In this document: positions 16,916 through 25,332 of the stretch, piece after piece
How the letters are laid out: each line of letters starts with the position of its first letter
Position numbering within the stretch: position 1 is the stretch's first letter
Assembly: GCF_029626265.1 (NCBI RefSeq)
Contig: NZ_JARUBN010000001.1
Coordinates: forward strand, 2,976,001-3,040,000
From: Micromonospora sp. WMMD1102
Lineage (GTDB): Bacteria; Actinomycetota; Actinomycetes; Mycobacteriales; Micromonosporaceae
Length of the DNA stretch: 64,000 nt
Direction of reading: 5' to 3'
Translations under genes and position numbers: made by a program
Notes under the pieces: model-generated
Told to the model about the DNA's origin: nothing
The model's database searches: none
What the model saw: only the letters and a program-made list of their open reading frames with translations

Positions 16916-18208
16916 ATGGGGTGGGGGAGCATGGTACTGAGGCGTCGAGCGGTGTTGTTGATGATGCTCGTGATGACCGCCATACCACTGGTTCTGGCGG
17001 GCTGTACGGGCAATCCGCTCAAGCGTGCCGGCCGGCCGGCGCCGCCACCGGCGAAGTTGGCGATTACCCCCGCACCGGATAGCCGGGATCTGCCGACCAG
17101 TGTCGAGATCGGTACGGCGGTGACGGACGGGAAGGTCACCGACGTGGTGCTGACCGATGCCGGCGGCGCCCGGGTCGATGGCGCGATGCGGGCCGATGGC
17201 ACGAGCTGGATGCCGACCAGGGCGCTGGCGAACAAGCAGACCTATACCGCGGAGGTAACGGCGAAGAATGCCGCCGGGAAGGCGGTGACCCAGAAGACGA
17301 CCTTCAGCACCATGGACAAACCGGCTAAGCGCACCGTGACCAACCTTAATCTGCAGAGTGACCAGACCTACGGCGTGGCGATGCCGATAACGGTGTCATT
17401 CGACTCCGACATCCCCGCCGAGGCGCGGGCGGGGATCCAGCGGCGGCTGCTGGTCAGCACCGACCCGCCGCAGCCGGGGGTCTGGTCGTGGGACGGGAAC
17501 GGTCGCCAGGTCTCCTACCGGGCTCCTGATTTCTGGCGGCCCGGCACGACGATCGGCGTCCGGGCGGCACTGGACGGGGTGCCGATGGGCGGCGGCAGCT
17601 ACGGCGACACCGACCGGGCCGGTACGGCGAAGATCGGCAACCGGCAGTTCCTGGAGATCGACAACTCCACCAAGCAGATGTCGGTGTTCAAGGACGACGT
17701 GCTGGTCAGGAAGATCCCGGTCAGCCTCGGCAAGAGCAGTACCCCGACGTCGAGCGGCAAGATGGTGATCATGGAGAAGCACGAGACCACGGTCTTCGAC
17801 ACCACGGGATCCCCGGACCCCTACGTGGTCACCGTCTCCAACGCACAGCGGCTGACCTGGGGCGGCGAGTTCATCCACGCCGCGCCGTGGTCCGTCGGCG
17901 ACCAGGGCGAACGCAACGTCTCGCACGGCTGCACCAACGTCTCGGACGAGAACTCGGAGTGGCTGATGGAGACGACCAGGATCGGCGACCTCGTGACCGT
18001 CAAGGGCACCGAGGTCACCCTCGACCAGGGCAACGGCTGGACCGCCTGGAACGTGGGCTGGGACGAGTTCGTCAAGGGCAGCGCCCTGCCGGTGCCCGCC
18101 GACATCAAACCGGCGACGCCGACGCCGGGCGCACCGGCCAGCGGCGGCCCGCCGGCCGCCGAGAAGCCGGCGGCGCCGAGGTCGTCGTCGAGCCCCGGTG
18201 GCCGGTGA
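16916..18208 (+). CDS. L,D-transpeptidase lipoprotein (YkuD domain)
   Basis: About 430 aa. A lipoprotein signal with lipobox LAGC is followed by two Ig-like regions (about residues 50-230) and a YkuD catalytic domain (QFLEIDNSTKQMSVF onward) with the active-site motif SHGCTNVS. This layout is that of actinobacterial Ldt enzymes, which make 3-3 peptidoglycan crosslinks. The C-terminus is a Pro/Ala/Ser-rich tail. The start may be ATG 16916 (after GGAGGGA) or ATG 16931 (after GGGGGAG); both keep the lipobox. Confidence 0.92.
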   Translation: MGWGSMVLRRRAVLLMMLVMTAIPLVLAGCTGNPLKRAGRPAPPPAKLAITPAPDSRDLPTSVEIGTAVTDGKVTDVVLTDAGGARVDGAMRADGTSWMPTRALANKQTYTAEVTAKNAAGKAVTQKTTFSTMDKPAKRTVTNLNLQSDQTYGVAMPITVSFDSDIPAEARAGIQRRLLVSTDPPQPGVWSWDGNGRQVSYRAPDFWRPGTTIGVRAALDGVPMGGGSYGDTDRAGTAKIGNRQFLEIDNSTKQMSVFKDDVLVRKIPVSLGKSSTPTSSGKMVIMEKHETTVFDTTGSPDPYVVTVSNAQRLTWGGEFIHAAPWSVGDQGERNVSHGCTNVSDENSEWLMETTRIGDLVTVKGTEVTLDQGNGWTAWNVGWDEFVKGSALPVPADIKPATPTPGAPASGGPPAAEKPAAPRSSSSPGGR

Positions 18209-18239
18209 CGGCCCGGCGATAGGTGGCCGGCACACGCGC

Positions 18240-18272
18240 GTGCCACCGGCGACGAGGCGTCGCCGGTGGCAC
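18240..18272. terminator. Bidirectional hairpin between the L,D-transpeptidase and lsr2
   Basis: A perfect 15 bp inverted repeat (GTGCCACCGGCGACG and its complement) closes a 3 base loop between two convergent genes. There is no strong U-run, as is usual for high-GC actinobacteria. It is probably a terminator for both directions. Confidence 0.75.
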
Positions 18273-18350
18273 CTGGCGGTCGCGGGTGGTGGTCTCACCG
18301 GGCGGGCGTGCCGGTGGAAATCGGGTACGCCCGCGCGTGTCCCCACCGGC

Positions 18351-18698
18351 TCACCGGCTGTTGTACGCCTGCACCACGTTCGACGGAATACGACCCCGCT
18401 CGGAAACCTCGTAGCCGTTCTGCACGGCCCATTCCCGGATGGCGCGGTTCAGGTCGCGGTCACTGCGGGTCGGGCTCGTGGCGCCACCGCGCCGACCCGA
18501 CCGACGGCTTTCGACCGGGCCGCGTCCCACCCGGCTGCCCGCGTGGATGTAAACGTCCAGCGCCTTGCGGAGCTTGCCGGCGTTCTTATCGGACAGGTCA
18601 ATGGTGTAGTTGACGCCGTCCAGGCCGAACTCGACAGTGCGGTCGGCCTCGCCGCCGTCGAGGTCGTCGGTCAGAAGTGTGATTACCTGCTTCGCCAT
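18351..18698 (-). CDS. lsr2: Lsr2 family nucleoid-associated protein
   Basis: A 115 aa Lsr2 homologue. The N-terminal dimerisation part is MAKQVITLLTDDLDGGEADR through YTIDLSDKNAGKLRKALDVY. A basic linker (SRRSGRRGG) leads to the C-terminal DNA-binding part, which ends in VSERGRIPSNVVQAYNS with the RGR AT-hook-like grip. Lsr2 bridges and silences AT-rich DNA, an H-NS analogue. A GAGGAG ribosome site precedes the ATG. The AT-richer 60 bp upstream probably contain its promoter. It stands alone. Confidence 0.95.
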   Translation of the reverse strand: MAKQVITLLTDDLDGGEADRTVEFGLDGVNYTIDLSDKNAGKLRKALDVYIHAGSRVGRGPVESRRSGRRGGATSPTRSDRDLNRAIREWAVQNGYEVSERGRIPSNVVQAYNSR

Positions 18699-18977
18699 GG
18701 TCGATTACTCCTCGTGAGCATTTATTGCCAGGAGTCGAGTTTGACTGATCGTGTGCCAATTCTGCAAGCCATTGGGCATTTCCCGCGCGTCGCGGCGCCT
18801 CCGGCAGTTCCGTTCCGCGCCCTTGGCGCGCGGGGTTTCCCGCCACGAGTAAGGCTTCCGTGGTATGCCGTGCGCGCGGCACGCGGGTGCGCGGTGTCAT
18901 TGCCGCCCGCTCCGCGCTATCCCGATTAATCCGCCGCCGCGCATTCCGGGTACGCACCGGCCGGCCGGACGCGGCGG

Positions 18978-20108
18978 TCAGCCCGAGGCCGGACCGGAAG
19001 GCGCCGGACCGGAAGATGCGGGAGCAGAAGGCGCCGGACCGGAAGACGTCCGTGTGGAAGGCGCCGGACCGGAACTGGTCCGGACGACGAACCGAGGGGT
19101 CAGCGCGACCCGGCGGTCGGTCCGGGTGCTGCCGCTTTCCAGCTGCTCGATCAGCAGGTCCAGGCTGCGCCGGCCCAGTTCGGCGAAGTCCTGCCGGACG
19201 GTGGTCAGCGGCGGCAGGAAGTAGCCCGACTCCGGTACGTCGTCGAAGCCCACCACGCTGACCTCCTCGGGCACCCGGCGGCCGGCCTCGTGCAGGGCGC
19301 GCAGCGCACCGAGCGCAATCTGGTCGTTGCCGCAGAAGATGGCGGTGACCGTCGGGTCGGCGGCGAGGGCCCGGCCGTGCTCGTAACCGGCCCGGGCACT
19401 CCAGTCGCCGAGCCGGGGCGCCGGCACCGGGGCACCGGCGGCGTGTAGCGCCTCCCGCCAGCCGTCGATCCGGTCCCGTGCCTCCGGCCAGTCCGGCGGA
19501 CCGGCGATGTGCTGCACCGTGGTGTGCCCGAGCCCGAGCAGGTGCCGGGTGGCCATCGCCGCTCCGGTGGCGTTGTCGATGCAGACCGTCGGCACGTGTT
19601 CGCCGCCGCCGCCGACGCCGACCACGGCGAGTCCGGGCGGCGCCTGGGCCAGCGCGGTACCCACACTGCTCTGCGGCGCGATCGCCACGATGCCCTCGAC
19701 CGACTGCTCGCAGAGCCGGCCGACCGCGTCCAGCACCGACTCCCGCTCCAACGCCCGTACGGTCGCCACGCTGACGAAGTAGCCGGCGGCCCGGGCGGCC
19801 TGTTCGAGACCGTACAGAGTGGAGGCCGGGCCGAAGAGCGTGGTCTCGTAGGCGATCAGTCCCAGCGTGCGGGACCGGCGGGTCACCAGGGTCCGGGCCG
19901 CCGAGTTGCGCCGGTAGTTCAGCGCCCGCATCGCGGCGAGTACCCGCTCGCGGGTATCCGGCCGGACGTTCGGGTGGTCGTTCAGCACCCGGGAGACCGT
20001 CTGGTGGGAGACCCCGGCCAGGCGCGCGACATCGCGCATCACCGAGCCCCGGGTCCGGGGCGGCGGGCCGGCCGGCTGGTTGCCGGCGTCGATACGGTCA
20101 GCAGTCAA
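18978..20108 (-). CDS. LacI family regulator, probable arabinose-locus repressor
   Basis: A 376 aa LacI/GalR repressor. The helix-turn-helix MRDVARLAGVSHQTVSRVLN (residues 24-43) and hinge precede a periplasmic-binding-like sensor ending DFAELGRRSLDLLIEQLESG. The C-terminus is extended by four Ser-Gly-Pro-Ala-Pro-Ser repeats. It is divergent from the YtfQ-like transporter operon and 5.2 kb from araB, and shares its recognition helix with the LacI at 37652. Its likely operators are the AGCGCT-centred palindromes upstream of araB and of the GH43 gene, plus a degenerate copy next to its own promoter. Confidence 0.9.
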   Translation of the reverse strand: MTADRIDAGNQPAGPPPRTRGSVMRDVARLAGVSHQTVSRVLNDHPNVRPDTRERVLAAMRALNYRRNSAARTLVTRRSRTLGLIAYETTLFGPASTLYGLEQAARAAGYFVSVATVRALERESVLDAVGRLCEQSVEGIVAIAPQSSVGTALAQAPPGLAVVGVGGGGEHVPTVCIDNATGAAMATRHLLGLGHTTVQHIAGPPDWPEARDRIDGWREALHAAGAPVPAPRLGDWSARAGYEHGRALAADPTVTAIFCGNDQIALGALRALHEAGRRVPEEVSVVGFDDVPESGYFLPPLTTVRQDFAELGRRSLDLLIEQLESGSTRTDRRVALTPRFVVRTSSGPAPSTRTSSGPAPSAPASSGPAPSGPASG

Positions 20109-20216
20109 CGCCGCGCTCCTTCGTCTCGGCGGCCGTGTCGGTGCGGGTCCGCCGGACTTCGATCATCACGGATCCATACCGTCGCCGGAAGTACCCCTTG
20201 ACGGCCGGCATGAGAA

Positions 20217-20230
20217 CGTTAACACTCACG
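20217..20230. promoter_or_regulatory. Degenerate LacI-type operator candidate
   Basis: The bases CGTTAACACTCACG lie in the 299 bp gap between the LacI gene and the divergent binding-protein gene. Compared with the much cleaner palindrome at 36176 (TGTTAGCGCTCACA) they keep GTTA-n-C-n-CTCAC and differ mainly in the GCGC centre. The position suits autoregulation and control of the transporter. The call is weak on its own and relies on the better sites nearby. The rest of the gap shows only the GAGGAGGAAA ribosome site of the transporter. Confidence 0.4.
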
Positions 20231-20407
20231 AAACAGGAAGCCCTGTAGATCGTCCGGCGTGCCCCGAGGGTCGGCGTTCTTGGTGGCAGACTAGGCCGGA
20301 TCCGCGATCCTCCGGCATCACGTGGGTGATGACCAGGGGTGTCGGTCGGCCGTGCGTGTGAACGGTAACTACGACAGACAACGATGTTCCCAGGCGAGGA
20401 GGAAACG

Positions 20408-21391
20408 GTGCTGAAAAAGATCTCCGCCGTTGTACTCGGCGGACTGATGGTGACCGCGTTGGCCGCCTGCGGAGGCGACGGCGGCGAGGGCAGCGGCTCC
20501 GGTACCGACGATGGCAAGATCACGCTGGGCTTCGCGCAGGTGGGCGCGGAGAGTGGGTGGCGTACCGCGAACACCAAGTCCATCCAGGACTCGGCCAAGG
20601 AGGCTGGGATCACCCTCCAGTTCTCCGACGCGCAGCAGAAGCAGGAGAACCAGATCAAGGCGATCCGGTCGTACATCACCCAGAAGGTCGACGTGATCGC
20701 CTTCTCGCCGGTGGTGGAGTCCGGTTGGGACACGGTGCTCCGCGAGGCGAAGGACGCCAAGATCCCGGTCATCCTGACCGACCGGGCGATCGACTCCCCG
20801 GACAAGACGCTGTACAAGTCCTTCATCGGGTCCGACTTCGTGCTCGAGGGGAAGAAGGCCGGTGAGTGGCTGGTCACCGAATACCAGGGCAAGAGTGAGC
20901 CGGTGAACATCGTGGAGCTGCAGGGCAGCACGGGTTCGGCGCCGGCCAACGACCGCAAGTCCGGCTTCGCGGACGTCATCAAGGCGGACCCGAAGTTCAA
21001 GGTGATCGCCTCGCAGACCGGCGAGTTCACCCGGGCCAAGGGCAAGGAGGTCATGGACGCCTTCCTCAAGGCCAACAAGGACATCGACGTGCTCTACGCG
21101 CACAACGACGACATGGGTCTGGGTGCGATCGAGGCGATCGAGGGTGCCGGCCTGAAGCCCGGGGTCGACATCAAGATCATCACTGTCGACGCGGTGAAGG
21201 ACGGCATGCAGGCGCTCGCCGACGGCAAGATCAACTTTATCGTCGAGTGCAGCCCGCTGCTCGGCCCACAGCTGATGGACCTGGTGAAGAAGGTCGTCGC
21301 CGGTGAAACGGTGCCGGAGCGGGTGGTCACCGAGGAGACCACGTTCAACCAGGAACAGGCCAAGGCGGCACTGCCGACCCGGCAGTACTAG
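20408..21391 (+). CDS. Furanose ABC transporter substrate-binding lipoprotein, YtfQ-like
   Basis: A 327 aa sugar-binding lipoprotein (lipobox ALAAC, Cys near residue 19). Stretches such as LGFAQVGAESGWRTANTKSI, FSDAQQKQENQIKAIRS and AFSPVVESGWDTVLREAKDA match E. coli YtfQ, which binds galactofuranose. Related Shewanella systems take up arabinose or arabinofuranose. Linked araB and araD argue for L-arabinofuranose here (inference). GTG 20408 is chosen over an earlier ATG because GAGGAGGAAA (20395-20404) sits just before it. Confidence 0.93.
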   Translation: MLKKISAVVLGGLMVTALAACGGDGGEGSGSGTDDGKITLGFAQVGAESGWRTANTKSIQDSAKEAGITLQFSDAQQKQENQIKAIRSYITQKVDVIAFSPVVESGWDTVLREAKDAKIPVILTDRAIDSPDKTLYKSFIGSDFVLEGKKAGEWLVTEYQGKSEPVNIVELQGSTGSAPANDRKSGFADVIKADPKFKVIASQTGEFTRAKGKEVMDAFLKANKDIDVLYAHNDDMGLGAIEAIEGAGLKPGVDIKIITVDAVKDGMQALADGKINFIVECSPLLGPQLMDLVKKVVAGETVPERVVTEETTFNQEQAKAALPTRQY

Positions 21392-21494
21392 CCGAGGCGG
21401 GCGCGGCCACTACGCCGGCAGTACGAGCTGACGCGACGACGCCGGCGCGGCGACCGCGCCACAGCGCAACGACCGCGACGGAGGAGGAGAGCGG

Positions 21495-23093
21495 ATGGAG
21501 ACGGCGGGGGAGCCCCGGGCGATCCTGACCATGGCCGGCATCGGCAAACGGTTCCCCGGCGTACGGGCACTCGACGAGGTCGACTTCCGGCTCTTCCCCG
21601 GCGAGGTGCACGCGCTGATGGGCGAGAACGGTGCCGGCAAGTCGACGCTGATCAAAGTGCTGACCGGGGTGTACGACGTGGACGAGGGCGAGATAGTCCT
21701 CGGCGGCACCCCGGTCAGCTTCACCGGCCCGTTGCAGGCGCAGCAGGCCGGGATCAGCACCGTCTACCAGGAGGTCAACCTCTGCGCCAACCTCTCCGTC
21801 GCGGAGAACATCTACATCGGCCGGGAGCCGCGCCGCTTCGGCGCGATCCACTGGAGCGAGCTGCGGCGACGCTCCCGGCTGCTGCTCGACGGGCTGGGCC
21901 TGGACGTCGACGTCTCGGCCCCGCTCGGCAGCCTCTCGCTGGCGCTGCAGCAGATGGTGGCGATCGCCCGGGCGATCGACATCTCGGCCAAGGTGCTGAT
22001 CTTGGACGAGCCGACCTCCAGTCTGGACGCCGACGAGGTCGGGCAACTCTTCCGGGTGATGCGCCAGCTCAAGGGCGAGGGGATGGCGATCCTCTTCGTC
22101 AGCCACTTCCTCGACCAGGTCTACGAGATCTCCGACCGGATGACCGTGCTGCGCAACGGGCGCCGGGTCGGCGAGTACGCCACCCGGGAGCTGAGCCAGC
22201 TCGACCTGGTCAGCGCGATGATCGGCAAGGAACTCGCGGCGCTGGAGGAGTTGGAGGAGCAGCCCCGGCGCTCGCTGGCGGCGCTGGAACGGGACCAGCC
22301 GGTGGTCGAGGCCGCCGGGCTGGGCCGCGCCGGGGCGATCGCCCCGTTCAGCCTCACCATCCACCGCGGTGAGGTGGTCGGGCTGGCCGGACTGCTCGGC
22401 TCGGGGCGTACCGAGGTGGCCCGGCTGCTCTTCGGCGCGGATCGGGCCGACGCCGGAGAGCTGAGGGTGGACGGCGAACCGGTGGCCGTGCGGGGCCCGC
22501 GCACCGCGATGGCCCGGGACATCGCCTTCTGCTCGGAGAACCGGCGCACCGAGGGACTGGTCGCCGAACTCACCGTCCGGGAGAACATCATCCTGGCCCT
22601 TCAGGCCGCCCGGGGCTGGTCCCGGCCGCTGCCCCGGCGCCGCCAGGACGAACTCGTCGACAAGTACGTCAAGGCGCTGCGCATCGTGCCGGCCAACCCC
22701 GAGGCGCTGGTCGGCCAGCTCAGCGGCGGCAACCAGCAGAAGGTGCTGCTGGCCCGCTGGCTGATCACCGAACCGCGGCTGCTGATCCTGGACGAGCCGA
22801 CCCGGGGCATCGACGTCGGTGCCAAGGCCGAGATCCAGCGCCTGGTGGTCACCCTCTCGGACGGCGGGATGGCGGTGCTGTTCATCTCCGCCGAACTGGA
22901 GGAGGTGCTCCGGCTCAGCCACAAGATCGCCGTACTCCGGGACCGCCGGATGGTCGACGAGCTGGCCAACGACGACGAGGTGACCGCCGACCGGATCCTG
23001 GCGGTCATCGCCAGCGGCAACGGCGCGGCGGCACCGGACGCGACACCGCAACCGCACGATCCGGACGTCGCCGTCGTCCGGGAGGAGGCGTGA
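21495..23093 (+). CDS. Sugar ABC transporter ATP-binding protein, YtfR-like
   Basis: A 532 aa tandem ATPase of the ribose/galactose class. The N-terminal domain has Walker A GENGAGKST near residue 41 and Walker B KVLILDEPTSSLDADE. The C-terminal domain has the degenerate GLLGSGRTE instead of a normal P-loop but a complete signature LSGGNQQKVLLARWL and LLILDEPTRGIDVG. Such pairs drive import with one active site. GGAGGAGAG precedes ATG 21495. It is coupled to the next permease by a TGATG overlap. Confidence 0.94.
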   Translation: METAGEPRAILTMAGIGKRFPGVRALDEVDFRLFPGEVHALMGENGAGKSTLIKVLTGVYDVDEGEIVLGGTPVSFTGPLQAQQAGISTVYQEVNLCANLSVAENIYIGREPRRFGAIHWSELRRRSRLLLDGLGLDVDVSAPLGSLSLALQQMVAIARAIDISAKVLILDEPTSSLDADEVGQLFRVMRQLKGEGMAILFVSHFLDQVYEISDRMTVLRNGRRVGEYATRELSQLDLVSAMIGKELAALEELEEQPRRSLAALERDQPVVEAAGLGRAGAIAPFSLTIHRGEVVGLAGLLGSGRTEVARLLFGADRADAGELRVDGEPVAVRGPRTAMARDIAFCSENRRTEGLVAELTVRENIILALQAARGWSRPLPRRRQDELVDKYVKALRIVPANPEALVGQLSGGNQQKVLLARWLITEPRLLILDEPTRGIDVGAKAEIQRLVVTLSDGGMAVLFISAELEEVLRLSHKIAVLRDRRMVDELANDDEVTADRILAVIASGNGAAAPDATPQPHDPDVAVVREEA

Positions 23094-24148
23094 TGGCCAA
23101 CCTTGTCCGGCACCGGTTCTTCTGGCCGCTGCTGACCCTGGTGGTGCTGCTGGTCAGCAACCTGTTCTTCACCCCCGACTTCTTCGCCGTCGACGTCCGG
23201 CAGGGGCACCTCTACGGCAGCCTGATCGACATCGTCCGGTTCGGGGCACCGCTGATCCTGGTCTCGCTCGGCATGACCCTGGTGATCGCCACCGGCGGCA
23301 TCGACCTCTCGGTCGGCTCGGTGGTCGCCATCTGCGGCGCGCTGGCCTGCCTGCGGATCAGTGAGCTGGGCGACCAGAACAGCGTGGTCGGGGTACTGAT
23401 GGCGGTGGGGCTCGCCCTCGGGCTGGCCCTGCTGCTCGGCGCCTGGAACGGCCTGCTCGTCGCCCAGGTCGGCATCCAGCCGATCATCGCCACCCTGATC
23501 CTGATGGTCGCCGGGCGAGGGCTGGCCCAGCTCATCACCGATGGTCAGATCATCACGATCAACAGCTCGCCCTACAAGCTGATCGGCGGCGGCTACTGGC
23601 TGACCGTGCCGTTCTCGATCCTGATCGCGCTGCTGGTCTTCGGGCTGGCGCTGCTGCTGACCCGGCGCACCGCGCTCGGCCTGCTCATCGAGTCGGTGGG
23701 CGGCAACGCCGAGGCGAGCCGGCTGGCCGGCATCCACGCCCGGCGGATCATCTTCACCGGGTACGTCTTCGCCGCGTTCTGCGCCGGGGTCGCCGGACTG
23801 ATGATCAGCTCCAACGTCTCCAGCGCGGACGGCAACAACGCCGGCCTCTGGATCGAGCTGGACGCCATCCTGGCGGTGGTGATCGGCGGTACGTCACTGG
23901 CCGGCGGGCGGTTCTCGCTCGGCGGTACGGTGCTCGGCGCGCTGATCATCCAGACGCTCACCACCACCATCTACAGCATCGGCATCCCGCCGGAGACCAC
24001 GCTGCTGTTCAAGGCGCTGGTCGTGACGATCGTCTGCCTGCTCCAGTCGCCCGCCTTCCGGGCCAAGGTCTTCGGGCGGCGCCGCAAACCCCCGCCGCCG
24101 CCCGCGCCCGAGCCCGAACGGCAGTCGAAGGTGGAGGTGCCGGCATGA
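23093..24148 (+). CDS. Sugar ABC transporter permease, YtfT-like
   Basis: A 351 aa permease of the ribose/XylH class with 8-10 hydrophobic helices and the characteristic VIATGGIDLSVGSVVAI segment near residue 65. The first of two permeases after the ATPase, as in E. coli ytfQRT-yjfF. ATG 23093 overlaps the ATPase stop by one base; a GTG three bases earlier is the alternative. The cytoplasmic C-terminus is Lys/Arg/Pro-rich. Confidence 0.92.
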   Translation: MANLVRHRFFWPLLTLVVLLVSNLFFTPDFFAVDVRQGHLYGSLIDIVRFGAPLILVSLGMTLVIATGGIDLSVGSVVAICGALACLRISELGDQNSVVGVLMAVGLALGLALLLGAWNGLLVAQVGIQPIIATLILMVAGRGLAQLITDGQIITINSSPYKLIGGGYWLTVPFSILIALLVFGLALLLTRRTALGLLIESVGGNAEASRLAGIHARRIIFTGYVFAAFCAGVAGLMISSNVSSADGNNAGLWIELDAILAVVIGGTSLAGGRFSLGGTVLGALIIQTLTTTIYSIGIPPETTLLFKALVVTIVCLLQSPAFRAKVFGRRRKPPPPPAPEPERQSKVEVPA

Positions 24149-25143
24149 CCGCGGTTCCCGGGACGGCGCGCAACGGGCGGGCGCGGGCGCTGCGGCCGCA
24201 GCAGAAGTACCTGCCGATCTTCGCCACCTCCGCCCTGCTGGTCCTGATGTACGTCGCCGGGGTGCTGCGCTACGACGGCTTCTCCGACACCCAGGTCGTG
24301 CTGAACGTCTTCGTCGACAACGCGTTCCTGCTGGTGGTCGCCGTCGGCATGACGTTCGTGATCCTGACCGGCGGCATCGACCTGTCGGTCGGCTCGGTGG
24401 TGGCGCTGACCACCATGCTCTCCGCCTCGCTGCTCGAGGAACGGGGCTGGTCGCCGTACCTGGTGCTGCCGCTGGTGCTGCTGATCGGCGCCCTGCTCGG
24501 CTTCGCGATGGGCTGCATCATCCACTACTTCGAGATCCAGCCGTTCATCGTCACGCTGGCCGGGATGTTCCTGGCCCGGGGGCTCTGCTACACCATCAGC
24601 ACCTCCTCGATCACCATCGACGACCCGTTCTGGACCTCGATCGCGCAGCACCGGATCCGGTTCGGCGGCTTCTTCATCTCCGCCAGCGTGGTCATCGCGC
24701 TGCTGGTGGTGGCGATCGGCATCTATGTGCTCGGCTACACCAGGCTGGGTCGCAACACGTACGCGATCGGCGGCAACCCGCAGTCGGCGCTGCTGATGGG
24801 GCTGCCGGTGGGGCGTACCCGGATCGCCGTCTACACCATCAGCGGGTTCTGCTCGGCGCTCGGCGGGGTGCTGCTCAGCTTCTACATGCTCTCCGGCAAC
24901 AACGGCCACGCGGTCGGCCTCGAACTCGACGCGATCGCCGCGGTGGTGATCGGCGGCACCCTGCTGACCGGTGGCTCAGGCTATCTGGTCGGCACCGTGC
25001 TTGGGGTGCTGGTGCTCGGGCTGATCCAGACGATCGTCACCTTCCAGGGCAACCTCAGTTCCTGGTGGACGAAGATCGTGATCGGCGTATTGCTCTTCGT
25101 GTTCATCGTGCTGCAACGCACCGTGACGAAGCGACAACCATAG
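24145..25143 (+). CDS. Sugar ABC transporter permease, YjfF-like
   Basis: A 332 aa paralogous permease with VILTGGIDLSVGSVVAL near residue 73 and IGGNPQSALLMGLPV, typical of YjfF. It overlaps the preceding gene by 4 bp (ATGA) and completes a heterodimeric furanose importer. A gap of 176 bp to araB contains the operator at 25189, so araB may be controlled separately from the transporter. Confidence 0.92.
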   Translation: MTAVPGTARNGRARALRPQQKYLPIFATSALLVLMYVAGVLRYDGFSDTQVVLNVFVDNAFLLVVAVGMTFVILTGGIDLSVGSVVALTTMLSASLLEERGWSPYLVLPLVLLIGALLGFAMGCIIHYFEIQPFIVTLAGMFLARGLCYTISTSSITIDDPFWTSIAQHRIRFGGFFISASVVIALLVVAIGIYVLGYTRLGRNTYAIGGNPQSALLMGLPVGRTRIAVYTISGFCSALGGVLLSFYMLSGNNGHAVGLELDAIAAVVIGGTLLTGGSGYLVGTVLGVLVLGLIQTIVTFQGNLSSWWTKIVIGVLLFVFIVLQRTVTKRQP

Positions 25144-25188
25144 GTGTCGGTCGGCAGTGGCTCGGCGCTCGGAGGCGTCCCCCGGCCT

Positions 25189-25206
25189 GGTGGTAGCGCT
25201 AACACC
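25189..25206. promoter_or_regulatory. LacI-type operator upstream of araB
   Basis: GGTGGTAGCGCTAACACC is an 18 bp palindrome with only one mismatched pair (8 of 9 positions symmetric), centred on AGCGCT. It resembles LacI/GalR-family operators. It lies 114 bp before the araB start and pairs with a second copy at 25319, consistent with repression by looping or by dual occupancy. The regulator is inferred to be the LacI at 18978 or its paralogue at 37652. Confidence 0.7.
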
Positions 25207-25318
25207 ATGGTTGGCTGACGGGGGGCGGTGGCACACGTGTCGTGGTCGCCGCCCGCCCCGGGAAGCCGGCCCGGCGGTGCGGGCCGGCCAGGGAACAGGA
25301 ACGTCCAGGAGGGACACG

Positions 25319-25332
25319 AGTGAGCGCTAACG
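25319..25332. promoter_or_regulatory. LacI-type operator overlapping the araB start codon
   Basis: The 12 bp core GTGAGCGCTAAC (25320-25331) is symmetric at five of six positions, again around AGCGCT, and includes the GTG start codon of araB itself. A repressor bound here would block elongation. Its centre is 128 bp downstream of the 25189 site. Because the bases also code for Val-Ser-Ala-Asn, part of the match could be coincidence. Confidence 0.55.

Noticed and set aside
20408..25143. Transporter considered as a ribose or xylose system (RbsABC/XylFGH)
   Set aside because: The binding protein carries YtfQ-specific stretches and there are two permeases in the ytfT-yjfF arrangement, which ribose and xylose systems lack.
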